A DNA stretch of 64,000 bases, taken from positions 1-64,000 of the forward strand of contig CALFMN010000079.1 of the NCBI GenBank assembly GCA_937879875.1, in the 5' to 3' direction. Below the pieces are notes generated by a model that ran no database searches, was not told the origin of the DNA, and saw nothing but the letters and a program-made list of their open reading frames with translations. Below, piece after piece: positions 1-7,110 of the stretch. Made by a program: the position numbers and the translations under genes. Each line of letters begins with the position of its first letter. The first letter of the stretch is position 1. This DNA comes from an uncultured Chloroflexota bacterium. Its GTDB lineage: Bacteria; Chloroflexota; Dehalococcoidia; CAUJGQ01.

Positions 1-56
1 TTCCCTGTTCCCTGTTCCCTGTTCCCTGTTCCCTGTTCCCTGTTCCCTGTTCCCTA
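1..56. repeat. TTCCCTG heptanucleotide tandem array
   Basis: Seven perfect head-to-tail copies of TTCCCTG (1..49) are followed by one variant unit TTCCCTA (50..56). The array may continue left of the window. The variant unit supplies the guaB stop codon (TAG on the minus strand, 54..56), so the array begins exactly where the gene ends. Two more copies of the same heptamer occur at 4864..4877. Confidence 0.95.
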
Positions 57-1586
57 TGAGGCCCAGTAGTTCGGCGCCTCTTTGGTGACGATGATGTCGT
101 GCGGGTGCGACTCAAGCTGGCCGGCGCCCGTGATGCGGATGAAGCGCGCCTCCCGCTGGAATGTCGGGATATCCGGCGCGCCGAGATAGCCCATCGCCGC
201 GCGCAGGCCGCCGATCAGGTGGAAGAGCAAGTCCGCGAGCTGGCCCTTGTAGGGCACACGGCCTTCGACGCCCTCGGCCACGAGCTTGCTTGGCCCCTGC
301 ACGTCGTGCTGGAAGTAGCGATCCTTGCTGTAACCGCGCTCCTGCATGGCGCCCATCGAGCCCATGCCGCGGTAGTCCTTGTAGCGTTCGCCCTGGTACA
401 GCATCACCTCGCCGGGCGACTCGTCCACGCCGGCGAGCAGCCCGCCCAGCATCACCGTGCTGGCGCCGACGGCGAGCGCCTTCGCCAGATCGCCGGAAAA
501 GCGCACGCCGCCATCCGCGATGATCGGCACATCGTGCGGCGCAGCGGCGGCTACGCAGTCGGCGATCGCGGTTACCTGGGGCACACCGACGCCGGCGACG
601 ATGCGCGTGGTGCAGATCGAGCCCGGACCGATGCCGACCTTGACCGCGTCGGCGCCCGCTTCGATCAACTCAAGGGTGGCATCACTGGTCGCCACGTTGC
701 CGGCAACGAGATCGATCTGCGGGAACGCGTCCTTCAGCCGCCGCACCATCTCGCCGACGCTGCGCGCGTGGCCGTGCGCGGTATCGACGACCAGCAGATC
801 CACGCCGGCGTCGATCAGGGCGCCCGCGCGCTCCCATGCATCCGGCCCGACGCCGACGGCGCCGCCGACGAGCAACCGATCCTGCGCGTCGCGCGAGGCG
901 TTCGGGTGCTGCAGCTTCTTCTGAATGTCCTTAACCGTAATCAGCCCTTTGAGCTTGCCGGCGCTGTCTACCACGGGCAGCTTTTCGATCTTGTGCCGCC
1001 GCAGGATCGCACGCGCCTCGTCCAGCGTGGTGCCGACCGGTACCGTGATCAGATTCTCACGCGTCATCACGTCGCCGATGCGCTGGGTCAAGTCCTCTTG
1101 AAAGCGGATGTCGCGGTTGGTGAGGATGCCGACCAGGGTGTTCTCTTCGTCGGTTATGGGCACGCCGGAGATGTGATAACGGTCCATCACCGCCAACGCG
1201 TCGGCGAGCAACTGCCAGGCTTTGAGCGACACCGGCTCGACGATCATGCCGCTCTGACTGCGCTTGACCTTGTCGACTTCATCGGCCTGGGCACGCACGG
1301 GCAGGTTGCGGTGCAGCACGCCGACGCCGCCCTCGCGCGCGAGGGCGATCGCCATGCGCGCTTCGGTGACGGTATCCATCGCGGCCGAGATCACGGGAAC
1401 GGCGAGGCGCAGGTTGCGGCTGAGGCGCGAGGCGGTGGAAACCTGCGAGGGGAGAACATCGGAGCGGGCGGGAAGCAAAAGCACGTCGTCGAAGGTAAGC
1501 CCTTCGCGATCGAACCGGTCCCAGCGCGGCAAGAGGCCGCTCGGGACCGGTTGGGAGGCCGGTTTGGTCAGTATCTCTTCCACCAT
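54..1586 (-). CDS. guaB: IMP dehydrogenase
   Basis: Oxidises IMP to XMP with NAD+, the committed step of GMP synthesis, in the cytosol. The 510-residue length fits the family. The TIM barrel is interrupted by a CBS-domain pair at about residues 115-235 (motifs YHISGVPITDEE and HKIEKLPVVDSAG). The catalytic loop GSICTTR places the nucleophile at Cys325. The phosphate-binding DGGVRFSGD, the MGSMGAM stretch and the flap segment EGVEGRVPYKG follow in order. Start ATG at 1586 is preceded by a GGGGGAGGG Shine-Dalgarno. It is transcribed away from the DUF5615 gene at 1790, leaving a 203-bp divergent intergenic region. The stop codon lies in the heptamer array. Confidence 0.97.
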   Translation of the reverse strand: MVEEILTKPASQPVPSGLLPRWDRFDREGLTFDDVLLLPARSDVLPSQVSTASRLSRNLRLAVPVISAAMDTVTEARMAIALAREGGVGVLHRNLPVRAQADEVDKVKRSQSGMIVEPVSLKAWQLLADALAVMDRYHISGVPITDEENTLVGILTNRDIRFQEDLTQRIGDVMTRENLITVPVGTTLDEARAILRRHKIEKLPVVDSAGKLKGLITVKDIQKKLQHPNASRDAQDRLLVGGAVGVGPDAWERAGALIDAGVDLLVVDTAHGHARSVGEMVRRLKDAFPQIDLVAGNVATSDATLELIEAGADAVKVGIGPGSICTTRIVAGVGVPQVTAIADCVAAAAPHDVPIIADGGVRFSGDLAKALAVGASTVMLGGLLAGVDESPGEVMLYQGERYKDYRGMGSMGAMQERGYSKDRYFQHDVQGPSKLVAEGVEGRVPYKGQLADLLFHLIGGLRAAMGYLGAPDIPTFQREARFIRITGAGQLESHPHDIIVTKEAPNYWAS

Positions 1587-1720
1587 CGCTCGCGTCCCTC
1601 CCCCGGGCGCCGTGATCGCTCCTGCCGCCGCCGTGTTCTCCCGATCGTACGTGGCGCGGCCTACGCGGTCAACGGCGCAGACATCCGGGAAACTGCGTAA
1701 ATGCTCGATCGCATTGGTTG

Positions 1721-1751
1721 ATGTTCACCGGTCATAGCCGACCATGAACAT
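1721..1751. promoter_or_regulatory. Interrupted inverted repeat, operator candidate
   Basis: ATGTTCA-cc-GGTC-atagcc-GACC-a-TGAACAT forms an inverted repeat with 11 paired positions and small asymmetric bulges. It lies about 40 bp upstream of the DUF5615 start at 1790 and is followed by a weak -10-like TACGCT (1754..1759). Its position in the guaB/DUF5615 divergent region suggests an operator for the toxin-like gene. This is inference only. Confidence 0.35.
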
Positions 1752-1789
1752 GCTACGCTGAGCCTCGCCGCGCGGCAGCGAGAAGCGGC

Positions 1790-2128
1790 GTGAAGTACTG
1801 CCTGGACGAGAACCTCTCTCAGGTCTCGGCACGTCTGGCGCGAGATGACGGCGTTGATGCCATCAGCTCGCACGAAATTGGCATGGATGGGCGCAGCGAC
1901 ATTGAGCAGGTGCGATTCGCGACGCGTGAGGAGCGCGTACTGATGACGCGCGACTACGGAGACATGGGCCGGGCGCTGGATGAACTCGTGTCGCAGGGCG
2001 AAGCGTACGCGGGCGTGCTCTTCGTATCGGGTCGATTCGACTCGACGATTTTTGCCGACGTCGCCCTCGCCCTCGCTGACTGGGAGCAGGCGCATCCTGA
2101 GGGCGTGCCGCCGGGCTTCGTCGGATAG
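1790..2128 (+). CDS. DUF5615 PIN-like protein, copy 1 (C-terminally clipped)
   Basis: 112 residues with the DUF5615 layout: N-terminal LDENLS acidic motif, a DGVDAISSHE strand-helix, RVLMTRDYGD and a hydrophobic AGVLFV strand. DUF5615 proteins are PIN-fold relatives usually encoded beside a DUF433 protein and treated as putative toxin nucleases; activity is unproven. Start is GTG at 1790. The paralogue at 2572 continues FVG-YLRNPRLSQ, but here the Tyr codon is TAG, so the protein stops at FVG although LRNPRLSR remains readable downstream. The DUF433 partner lies convergently 16 bp away. Confidence 0.85.
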   Translation: MKYCLDENLSQVSARLARDDGVDAISSHEIGMDGRSDIEQVRFATREERVLMTRDYGDMGRALDELVSQGEAYAGVLFVSGRFDSTIFADVALALADWEQAHPEGVPPGFVG

Positions 2129-2144
2129 CTGCGCAATCCGCGGC

Positions 2145-2468
2145 TCAGCCGATGAAGCGGTCGCCGAAGAGCTCGCGGAGATACCCTGGTGTGTACCGGT
2201 CTTCCAGCGCCAGCCGCGCCTCGATCTCAGCAGGAAAGAGGCCGTAATAATCAAGAGCCGCACGCAATTGGGCGGACGATAGCCAGTCGTATTCACGGGC
2301 GAGCAGATGCTCGTCGTGGTCACAGCGCTCGATATACCCCTGAATCACTTCCCAGACGCCGAGGCCGGTGCCCGGCACCTTGGCACAGCGGCCCGCGGGC
2401 TCGTCCATGAAGTGAATGCCCGGCACCAGACGCCCCTTGTCCGCTTCGCTCAGCGTGTGTGTCGTCAT
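2145..2468 (-). CDS. DUF433 antitoxin-like protein, copy 1
   Basis: 107 residues. The central GTGLGVWEVIQGY and the C-terminal WLSSAQLRAALDYYGLFPAEI match the DUF433 pattern (G-T-x-(I/L)-x-V-W, then a helix ending in A-L-x-Y), a small HTH-like family generally paired with DUF5615 or PIN toxins. The ATG at 2468 (MTTHTLSEADKG) is chosen because the paralogue at 3247 aligns from the same point and both share the upstream leader; an in-frame extension to 2513 is unlikely. It is convergent with DUF5615 copy 1 and divergent from copy 2. In typical loci the antitoxin precedes the toxin on the same strand, so this layout is unusual. Confidence 0.85.
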   Translation of the reverse strand: MTTHTLSEADKGRLVPGIHFMDEPAGRCAKVPGTGLGVWEVIQGYIERCDHDEHLLAREYDWLSSAQLRAALDYYGLFPAEIEARLALEDRYTPGYLRELFGDRFIG

Positions 2469-2571
2469 CTCCACCGCTCCACGATGCCCCGGTGCTCGCC
2501 TCCAGTATGGCATGGCCGGGCGAGGGTCCGTGATAGCCTGACAAGGTCGCGCCTGCGATGGAGCGAGGAGC

Positions 2572-2937
2572 GTGCCGTATTTCCTTGACGAGAATCTTTC
2601 TCAGGTTTCGGCTCAGATCGCGCGCGATGCTGGAGTCGACGCGATCAGTTCACATGAAGCCAATATGGACGGATGCAGCGACGTCGAGCAACTTCGATTC
2701 GCTGCGGCGCAACGGCGAATCTTGGTTACGCGCGATCGCGGAGATATGGGCAGGGCACTGGACGAGCTTGCCGCCCTGGGTGAACCGCACGCGGGCGTAC
2801 TCTTCGTCCCTCGGTCGATTCGGCTCGACGATCTCGCGGGTGTGGCTCTGGCCTTGATCCAGTGGGATCGAGAGCATGCTGATGGCGTGCCGGCAGACTT
2901 TGTCGGCTATCTGCGTAACCCACGGCTCAGCCAATAA
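2572..2937 (+). CDS. DUF5615 PIN-like protein, copy 2
   Basis: 121 residues, obviously paralogous to the gene at 1790 (shared FLDENLSQVSA, DAISSHE, RDRGDMGRALDEL, AGVLFV). GTG start at 2572 follows GAGGAG closely. Unlike copy 1 it keeps the C-terminal tail YLRNPRLSQ. Its last 11 bp overlap the end of the convergent DUF433 gene at 2927. The conserved acidic residues of the LDEN motif are present. Role as toxin nuclease is inferred from the family and pairing. Confidence 0.86.
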   Translation: MPYFLDENLSQVSAQIARDAGVDAISSHEANMDGCSDVEQLRFAAAQRRILVTRDRGDMGRALDELAALGEPHAGVLFVPRSIRLDDLAGVALALIQWDREHADGVPADFVGYLRNPRLSQ

Positions 2938-3247
2938 ACTTGTCGCCGAAACGCTGACGCAAGCACTCGGGCGTAATGCTGTCCTCCAGCGCCAGACGAC
3001 TCTCGATCTCGTCAGGAAACAGCCGCGCATATGCCAGTGCGACATCGATCTGTTGACGAGTCAGCCAGTGAAAGCCTCTGCGCAGCGCGGCTTCGTCTCC
3101 ATCCACGCTGCGCAGGCCGTCCATGACTTCCCAGACGCCGAGGCCAGTGCCCGGCACCTTCGCGACGCGGCCAGCCGGCTCATCCATAAAGTAAATGCCC
3201 GGCACCAGCCGCGCCTTCTCCACTTCGCTGACCATGCCAGCCGTCAT
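2927..3247 (-). CDS. DUF433 antitoxin-like protein, copy 2
   Basis: 106 residues with GTGLGVWEVMDGL and WLTRQQIDVALAYARLFPDEI. It is a close paralogue of the DUF433 protein at 2145. The ATG at 3247 is supported by the conserved leader (GGGGCATCGTGGAGCGGTGG) that precedes both DUF433 genes; an in-frame GTG at 3253 is also possible. A TATACT -10-like box lies in the leader about 40 bp upstream. Its 3' end overlaps DUF5615 copy 2 by 11 bp on the opposite strand, so transcripts of the pair are mutually antisense. Confidence 0.85.
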   Translation of the reverse strand: MTAGMVSEVEKARLVPGIYFMDEPAGRVAKVPGTGLGVWEVMDGLRSVDGDEAALRRGFHWLTRQQIDVALAYARLFPDEIESRLALEDSITPECLRQRFGDKFIG

Positions 3248-3379
3248 CGCCACCGCTCCACGATGCCCCTGTCTTCGCCTCCAGTATACCGCGACGTTCG
3301 CTGCGCCTCGCTCTCCACATCGAGCAGCCGATTAAGCGGCGTTGCACTCGATCGACACCAACGCTGCCCATCATGTGCC

Positions 3380-4804
3380 TTACACGCCGGTGCCTGTGAG
3401 CGCAGGCCGCTTGAGGTGCCATTCCGTCGCCTGCTCGTAGGCGTGGCCGGCGCGCAGGACGGTGGCCTCGTCGAAGGGCCGGCCGACGAGCTGCAGGCCG
3501 ATCGGCAGGCCGCCGGCGGTAAAGCCGCAAGGCAGCGAGAGCGCCGGCAGGCCGGAGGCGTTGAACGGACCGGTACAGCGCACGAAGGCGACGATTGCCG
3601 GGTCTTCGGCGCCGCCGTAGTGCACCGTCTCCTGACCGATCGGGATCGCGGGCAGCGGCGTGGTCGGCGTGAGCAGCAGATCGACGGCTTCGAGCTCGCG
3701 GCGCATGGTCACGGTGAGCGCGTCTTTGGCGCGCAGCGAAGCGGCGACGGCGGCGGTCGGCGGCGTGGGCTGCGAGAGGATGGCGCCCACGTCTGGGCCG
3801 AAGTCGCCGGGGCGCGTGCTCAGCGGCTCGGCATGGATCGCCTGTGCCTCCACCAGCACGATGCCGAACAGCGAGGCGATCACTTCTTGAATGTCGGGAA
3901 TCTCAACCTCGCGCACCTCAACTCCAAGGCTGCGCAGCGTCTCGATCGCGGCTTCCACGCTCGCACGTACCTCGTTGTCGAGCCGGTCGAAGAAGTAGGA
4001 GCGCAGCACACCCACACGCAGCCCCTGCACGCCGCCGCGCAGTTTCGCCGTGTAGTCTTCGACGGGGATGCGCACCGTCGTCGCGTCTTCCGGGTCGTAG
4101 CCGGCGATCACGTTGAGCACGATCGCGGCGTCTTCCACGGTCTGCACGATCGGGCCTGGATGGTCGAGCAGGTAGGAGAGCGGCAGCACGCCCGCCTTGC
4201 TGGCACGGCCATACGTCGGCTTGAGGCCGACACAGCCGCACAGTGAAGCGGGAATGCGGATGCTGCCGCCGGTGTCCGTGCCCAGCGTCGCCACCGCCAT
4301 ACCGGCGGCGATCGCGGCGCCGGAGCCACCGCTGGAGCCGCCGGGAATATGGTCGAGTTTCCAGGGATTGTGCGTGGCGCCGAAGTGCGGATTGTTGGTG
4401 GTGACGCCGTAGGCCAGCTCGTGCGTGTTGAGCTTGCCGAGCAGCACGGAGCCCGCCTCGCGCAGCTTGCGCGCCGGGGTGCTGTCGCGCTGCGGCACAC
4501 GGCCGCGCAGGAACTTCGCACCGCCGGCCGTCTCGATGCCGGCGGTATCGTACAGATCCTTGAGCGCGATCGGCACGCCGTGCAGCGGGCCGCGATAGTT
4601 GCCCGCGGCGATCTCGTCGGCGGCGCGGCGGGCGTCGGCGCGGGCGCGCTCGGCGGTGACGGTGACGTAGGCGTTGATCGACGGGTTCAGCCGCTCGATG
4701 CGGGCGAGATACTCGGCGGTCAGCTCGACCGGCGAAACCGCGCGCGAGCGGATCAGCTCCGCTGCGCGGGCGATCGTGAGCCCTGAGAGATCAGTGGCCT
4801 GCAT
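3380..4804 (-). CDS. Amidase signature enzyme (GatA-like)
   Basis: 474 residues of the amidase-signature family, which hydrolyse or transfer amide nitrogen. The Ser-cisSer-Lys triad is complete: Lys82 (LHGVPIALKD), Ser157 in the GGSSGGSGAA loop and nucleophile Ser181 in TDTGGSIRIPA, each offset by 3 from the classical GatA numbering. The C-terminus carries LPALSLPCGFTAGGLPIGLQLVG. Start ATG at 4804 follows GAGGAGG. No gatB or gatC lies nearby, so it may be the tRNA-dependent amidotransferase A subunit encoded apart from its partners or a stand-alone amidase. Sequence alone does not decide. Confidence 0.85.
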   Translation of the reverse strand: MQATDLSGLTIARAAELIRSRAVSPVELTAEYLARIERLNPSINAYVTVTAERARADARRAADEIAAGNYRGPLHGVPIALKDLYDTAGIETAGGAKFLRGRVPQRDSTPARKLREAGSVLLGKLNTHELAYGVTTNNPHFGATHNPWKLDHIPGGSSGGSGAAIAAGMAVATLGTDTGGSIRIPASLCGCVGLKPTYGRASKAGVLPLSYLLDHPGPIVQTVEDAAIVLNVIAGYDPEDATTVRIPVEDYTAKLRGGVQGLRVGVLRSYFFDRLDNEVRASVEAAIETLRSLGVEVREVEIPDIQEVIASLFGIVLVEAQAIHAEPLSTRPGDFGPDVGAILSQPTPPTAAVAASLRAKDALTVTMRRELEAVDLLLTPTTPLPAIPIGQETVHYGGAEDPAIVAFVRCTGPFNASGLPALSLPCGFTAGGLPIGLQLVGRPFDEATVLRAGHAYEQATEWHLKRPALTGTGV

Positions 4805-4863
4805 GGCGACGCCTCCTCTGCTGTCGGGTCATTATAGAGCGCCACGTCGCCCTCTGGTTCGTG

Positions 4864-4877
4864 TTCCCTGTTCCCTG
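4864..4877. repeat. Two-copy TTCCCTG heptamer
   Basis: Two tandem copies of the heptamer that forms the array at 1..56 lie immediately upstream of the methyltransferase start. An in-frame GTG overlaps this repeat but is not a credible start. Confidence 0.85.
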
Positions 4878-4890
4878 TTACGTTCAGCGC

Positions 4891-5715
4891 ATGAGCATGA
4901 CCACACCTGCCGTCAGCCACGCGCAGGCCGCAGACTATGCCGAGTTCGTGCTGCCGCTCACCAGCCAGTTCTTCGGCCCCTTCTTCAAGCTGGCGGCGGT
5001 GCAGCCGGGCGAGCGCGTGCTCGACCTCGCCTGCGGTCCAGGCGAGACGACGATCGAGGCCGCGCTGCGCGCCGGGCCGGCGGGCGAAGTTGTCGGCGTC
5101 GACGTTTCCGCCGAGTTCACCGCGCTGGCGCAACGACGCGCGACGGAAGCGGGTGTACGCACCGTCCGCTTCGAGACGCTGGATGCCTGCGATCTCAGCG
5201 CGCTGGCGCCGTCGTACTGGGATGTTGTGCTCTGTCATCTGGGCATCGCCGAGTTCGGGGATCCGCGTGCCGCGCTGGCCGGAATGTTGCGCGTGTTGCG
5301 GCCGGTGGGCCGCGTCGCCTTCTCGACCTGGGGCGAAGCGAGCCGCAGCCCCTGGCTGGCGATACCCTTTGACGCCGCGCACGCTGTGGTTCCAACGCGG
5401 CCGGCGGCGGTGAACGCGCGGCCGTTCCGCTACGGCGAGGCTGGCGTGCTCTCGCGACTGCTGTCTGAGGCCGAGTATCAGGATGTGACCCCGGATCGCG
5501 TTTCCGCCGCGCTGGAATACGACAGTGCGATGGAGTACTGGCAGGCGGTGGCGCGTGGTCTTGCCTATGCCGGCTCATCGCTCGCCGAGCTGAGCGAGGA
5601 GCAGCTCACGTCGGTACGTGAGGCGGGAGCGCCGGTGCTGCGACGCTGGCAGCACCCGCGCAGCGGGCGCTTGCGCCTGCCCGCGCAGGCCTTTGTCTGC
5701 GTGGCGGTCAAGTAG
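4891..5715 (+). CDS. Class I SAM-dependent methyltransferase
   Basis: 274 residues with a Rossmann-type methyltransferase core: motif I VLDLACGPGETT, the acidic end of beta-2 (VVGVDVS), motif II-like DVVLCHLGIAEF and motif III-like MLRVLRPVGRVAFSTWG. The substrate cannot be deduced; the layout resembles UbiE/methyltransferase-domain-11 enzymes. The ATG at 4891 (MSMTTPAVSHAQAADYAEF) is preferred over the upstream GTG at 4861, which would translate the heptamer repeat. No clear Shine-Dalgarno is visible. It is divergent from the amidase gene and not part of an operon. Confidence 0.85.
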   Translation: MSMTTPAVSHAQAADYAEFVLPLTSQFFGPFFKLAAVQPGERVLDLACGPGETTIEAALRAGPAGEVVGVDVSAEFTALAQRRATEAGVRTVRFETLDACDLSALAPSYWDVVLCHLGIAEFGDPRAALAGMLRVLRPVGRVAFSTWGEASRSPWLAIPFDAAHAVVPTRPAAVNARPFRYGEAGVLSRLLSEAEYQDVTPDRVSAALEYDSAMEYWQAVARGLAYAGSSLAELSEEQLTSVREAGAPVLRRWQHPRSGRLRLPAQAFVCVAVK

Positions 5716-5810
5716 CATCGGCGCCGGCCAACGGTCCCCTGCAGCAAGGGCCGCGCCGTTCAGGATTCACTGGCCTGGACGCGAGAATGACGGGGAGGCG
5801 GGCGAGCCGT

Positions 5811-6128
5811 CTAGCGGACGGGTTCGCGGCGGCCGTGCGGCACCAGCACTTCGAGCAGATCGTGCAACGGCAGATCGTCCACCTCAGGCGCACGAATGCC
5901 TGCCTGCTCGTTCACGACATAACGGTTCTGACGGCCCCGGCGTTCGCGGTGCAGCATGCCCGACAGCTCAAGGTCGCGCAGCACGCCCATAATGCGCCGT
6001 TCAGAGAAGTTCAGCGCCGCCGCGAGGCCGCGCACGGTCACGTCCGGGTGCGCCGTGACGTACACCAGCACCTGACCGTGGCTTGACAGCAGACCCCATT
6101 GCCGGCGTTCGCCGTGCCGTTCCGCCAC
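5811..6128 (-). CDS. Small winged-helix transcriptional regulator
   Basis: 105 residues. A winged helix-turn-helix spans about residues 12-70: WGLLSSHGQVLVYVTAHPDVTVRGLA, recognition-helix region ALNFSERRIMGVLRDLE and wing HRERRGRQNRYVV, resembling MarR/ArsR-type single-domain regulators. The short tail has no recognisable sensor domain. Start is GTG at 6128 with GAGGGA upstream. A double GTATAC palindrome lies about 26 bp upstream of the start, suggesting autoregulation. Target genes are unknown; the downstream neighbour is the unrelated methyltransferase on the other strand. Confidence 0.75.
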   Translation of the reverse strand: MAERHGERRQWGLLSSHGQVLVYVTAHPDVTVRGLAAALNFSERRIMGVLRDLELSGMLHRERRGRQNRYVVNEQAGIRAPEVDDLPLHDLLEVLVPHGRREPVR

Positions 6129-6153
6129 CGCGAGCGTCCCTCAAAACCGTTTT

Positions 6154-6168
6154 GTATACGCTGTATAC
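6154..6168. promoter_or_regulatory. GTATAC-gct-GTATAC operator/promoter candidate
   Basis: Two self-complementary GTATAC hexamers are separated by 3 bp, giving a near-symmetric 15-bp site in the 106-bp gap between prmC and the winged-helix gene. It could double as a -10 region and an operator for the regulator starting at 6128. Inference from position and symmetry. Confidence 0.4.
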
Positions 6169-6234
6169 GAGCCTAGCACAGCCTCACATACACAACCTAT
6201 GCCATCACGGGCGAATAGCGGCACTACAGTTCCA

Positions 6235-7110
6235 CTACAGACTGATGACGGCGACGCGATCCCGACCGGCGAGATCGGTCTCGATCCTGACCGTCGCGCC
6301 GATGTTCGCCGCAAGGGCCACCACCGCCTCTGCCTGCTCCGGGTCGATCTCCAGCACGGCGCCGCTGTCCGGTCGCAGATGCCGGGTTAGTTGCCCAATC
6401 AGGCGGCGAATCTGGTCCAGACCGTCCAGCCCGCCGTCGAGCGCGCCACGCGGCTCGCAGTCGCGGACTTCGGGCGCCAACGTCTCCCAAACGGCAGCAG
6501 GGACATAGGGCAGGTTGGCCGCAACCAGATCGACCTGTCCCGGAACGGGGTCGAGCAGATCGCCGTGCAAGAACTTCACGCGGCCGGCCAGCCGCAGCCG
6601 ACGCGCATTGTAGGCCGCCACGGAGAGCGCCGCCGGCGAGCAGTCGGTTGCGAAGACCTCAACCTGCGGCAGGTGCTTTGCGACGGAAAGCGCGATGGCG
6701 CCGCTGCCTGTGCCCACGTCCACGAGGGTCACGTGCCGGCCGGCGCGGCTCAGCGCTCGCGCGAGTTCGAGCGAGCGCTCGACCACCAGCTCGGTTTCCG
6801 GCCGGGGGATGAGGACGCCCGGTGCGACGTGCAGATCGAGGTCATAAAATTCGCGGTGGCCGGTGATGTAGGCCAGCGGCCGTCGCTTCAGACGCTGGTC
6901 CAGCAGATCGAGGATGCGATCGTTCTGTTCGGCCGTCAGCGCCTCGGGCAAGCGCAGATAAAAGCAGGTTTTGTCCTGACCGAGCGCGTGGCGCAGCAAC
7001 AGCTCGGCTTCGAGCTGCGCCTCCTCGATACCGGCGGCGCGTAGGCGCACGATCGCGCGCTGCATGGCGCCAGCAGCGGTCGGTACGGTGTTCGAAGCGC
7101 GCGGGGGCAT
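6235..7110 (-). CDS. prmC: Release factor glutamine N5-methyltransferase
   Basis: 291 residues. PrmC (HemK) methylates the Gln of the GGQ motif in release factors 1 and 2. An N-terminal helical domain (about 1-80, with DKTCFYLRLPEALT and RRPLAYITGHREFYDLDL) recognises the release factor. The methyltransferase core has DVGTGSGAIALSVA (motif I) and IPRPETELVVE. The active-site signature, classically NPPY, reads NLPY (in VAANLPYVP). The ATG overlaps the prfA stop as TGATG, so the enzyme is translationally coupled to its substrate gene. Confidence 0.95.
   Translation of the reverse strand: MPPRASNTVPTAAGAMQRAIVRLRAAGIEEAQLEAELLLRHALGQDKTCFYLRLPEALTAEQNDRILDLLDQRLKRRPLAYITGHREFYDLDLHVAPGVLIPRPETELVVERSLELARALSRAGRHVTLVDVGTGSGAIALSVAKHLPQVEVFATDCSPAALSVAAYNARRLRLAGRVKFLHGDLLDPVPGQVDLVAANLPYVPAAVWETLAPEVRDCEPRGALDGGLDGLDQIRRLIGQLTRHLRPDSGAVLEIDPEQAEAVVALAANIGATVRIETDLAGRDRVAVISL

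Noticed and set aside
1..56. CRISPR-like array
   Set aside because: The unit is only 7 bp with no spacers and no cas genes; it is a microsatellite-type tandem repeat.
99..1700. 533-residue plus-strand open frame opposite guaB
   Set aside because: Shadow of guaB; no family resemblance, while guaB itself shows all catalytic motifs.
4861..4890. GTG start for the methyltransferase 30 bp upstream
   Set aside because: It would translate the heptamer repeat; the ATG at 4891 begins the conserved region.
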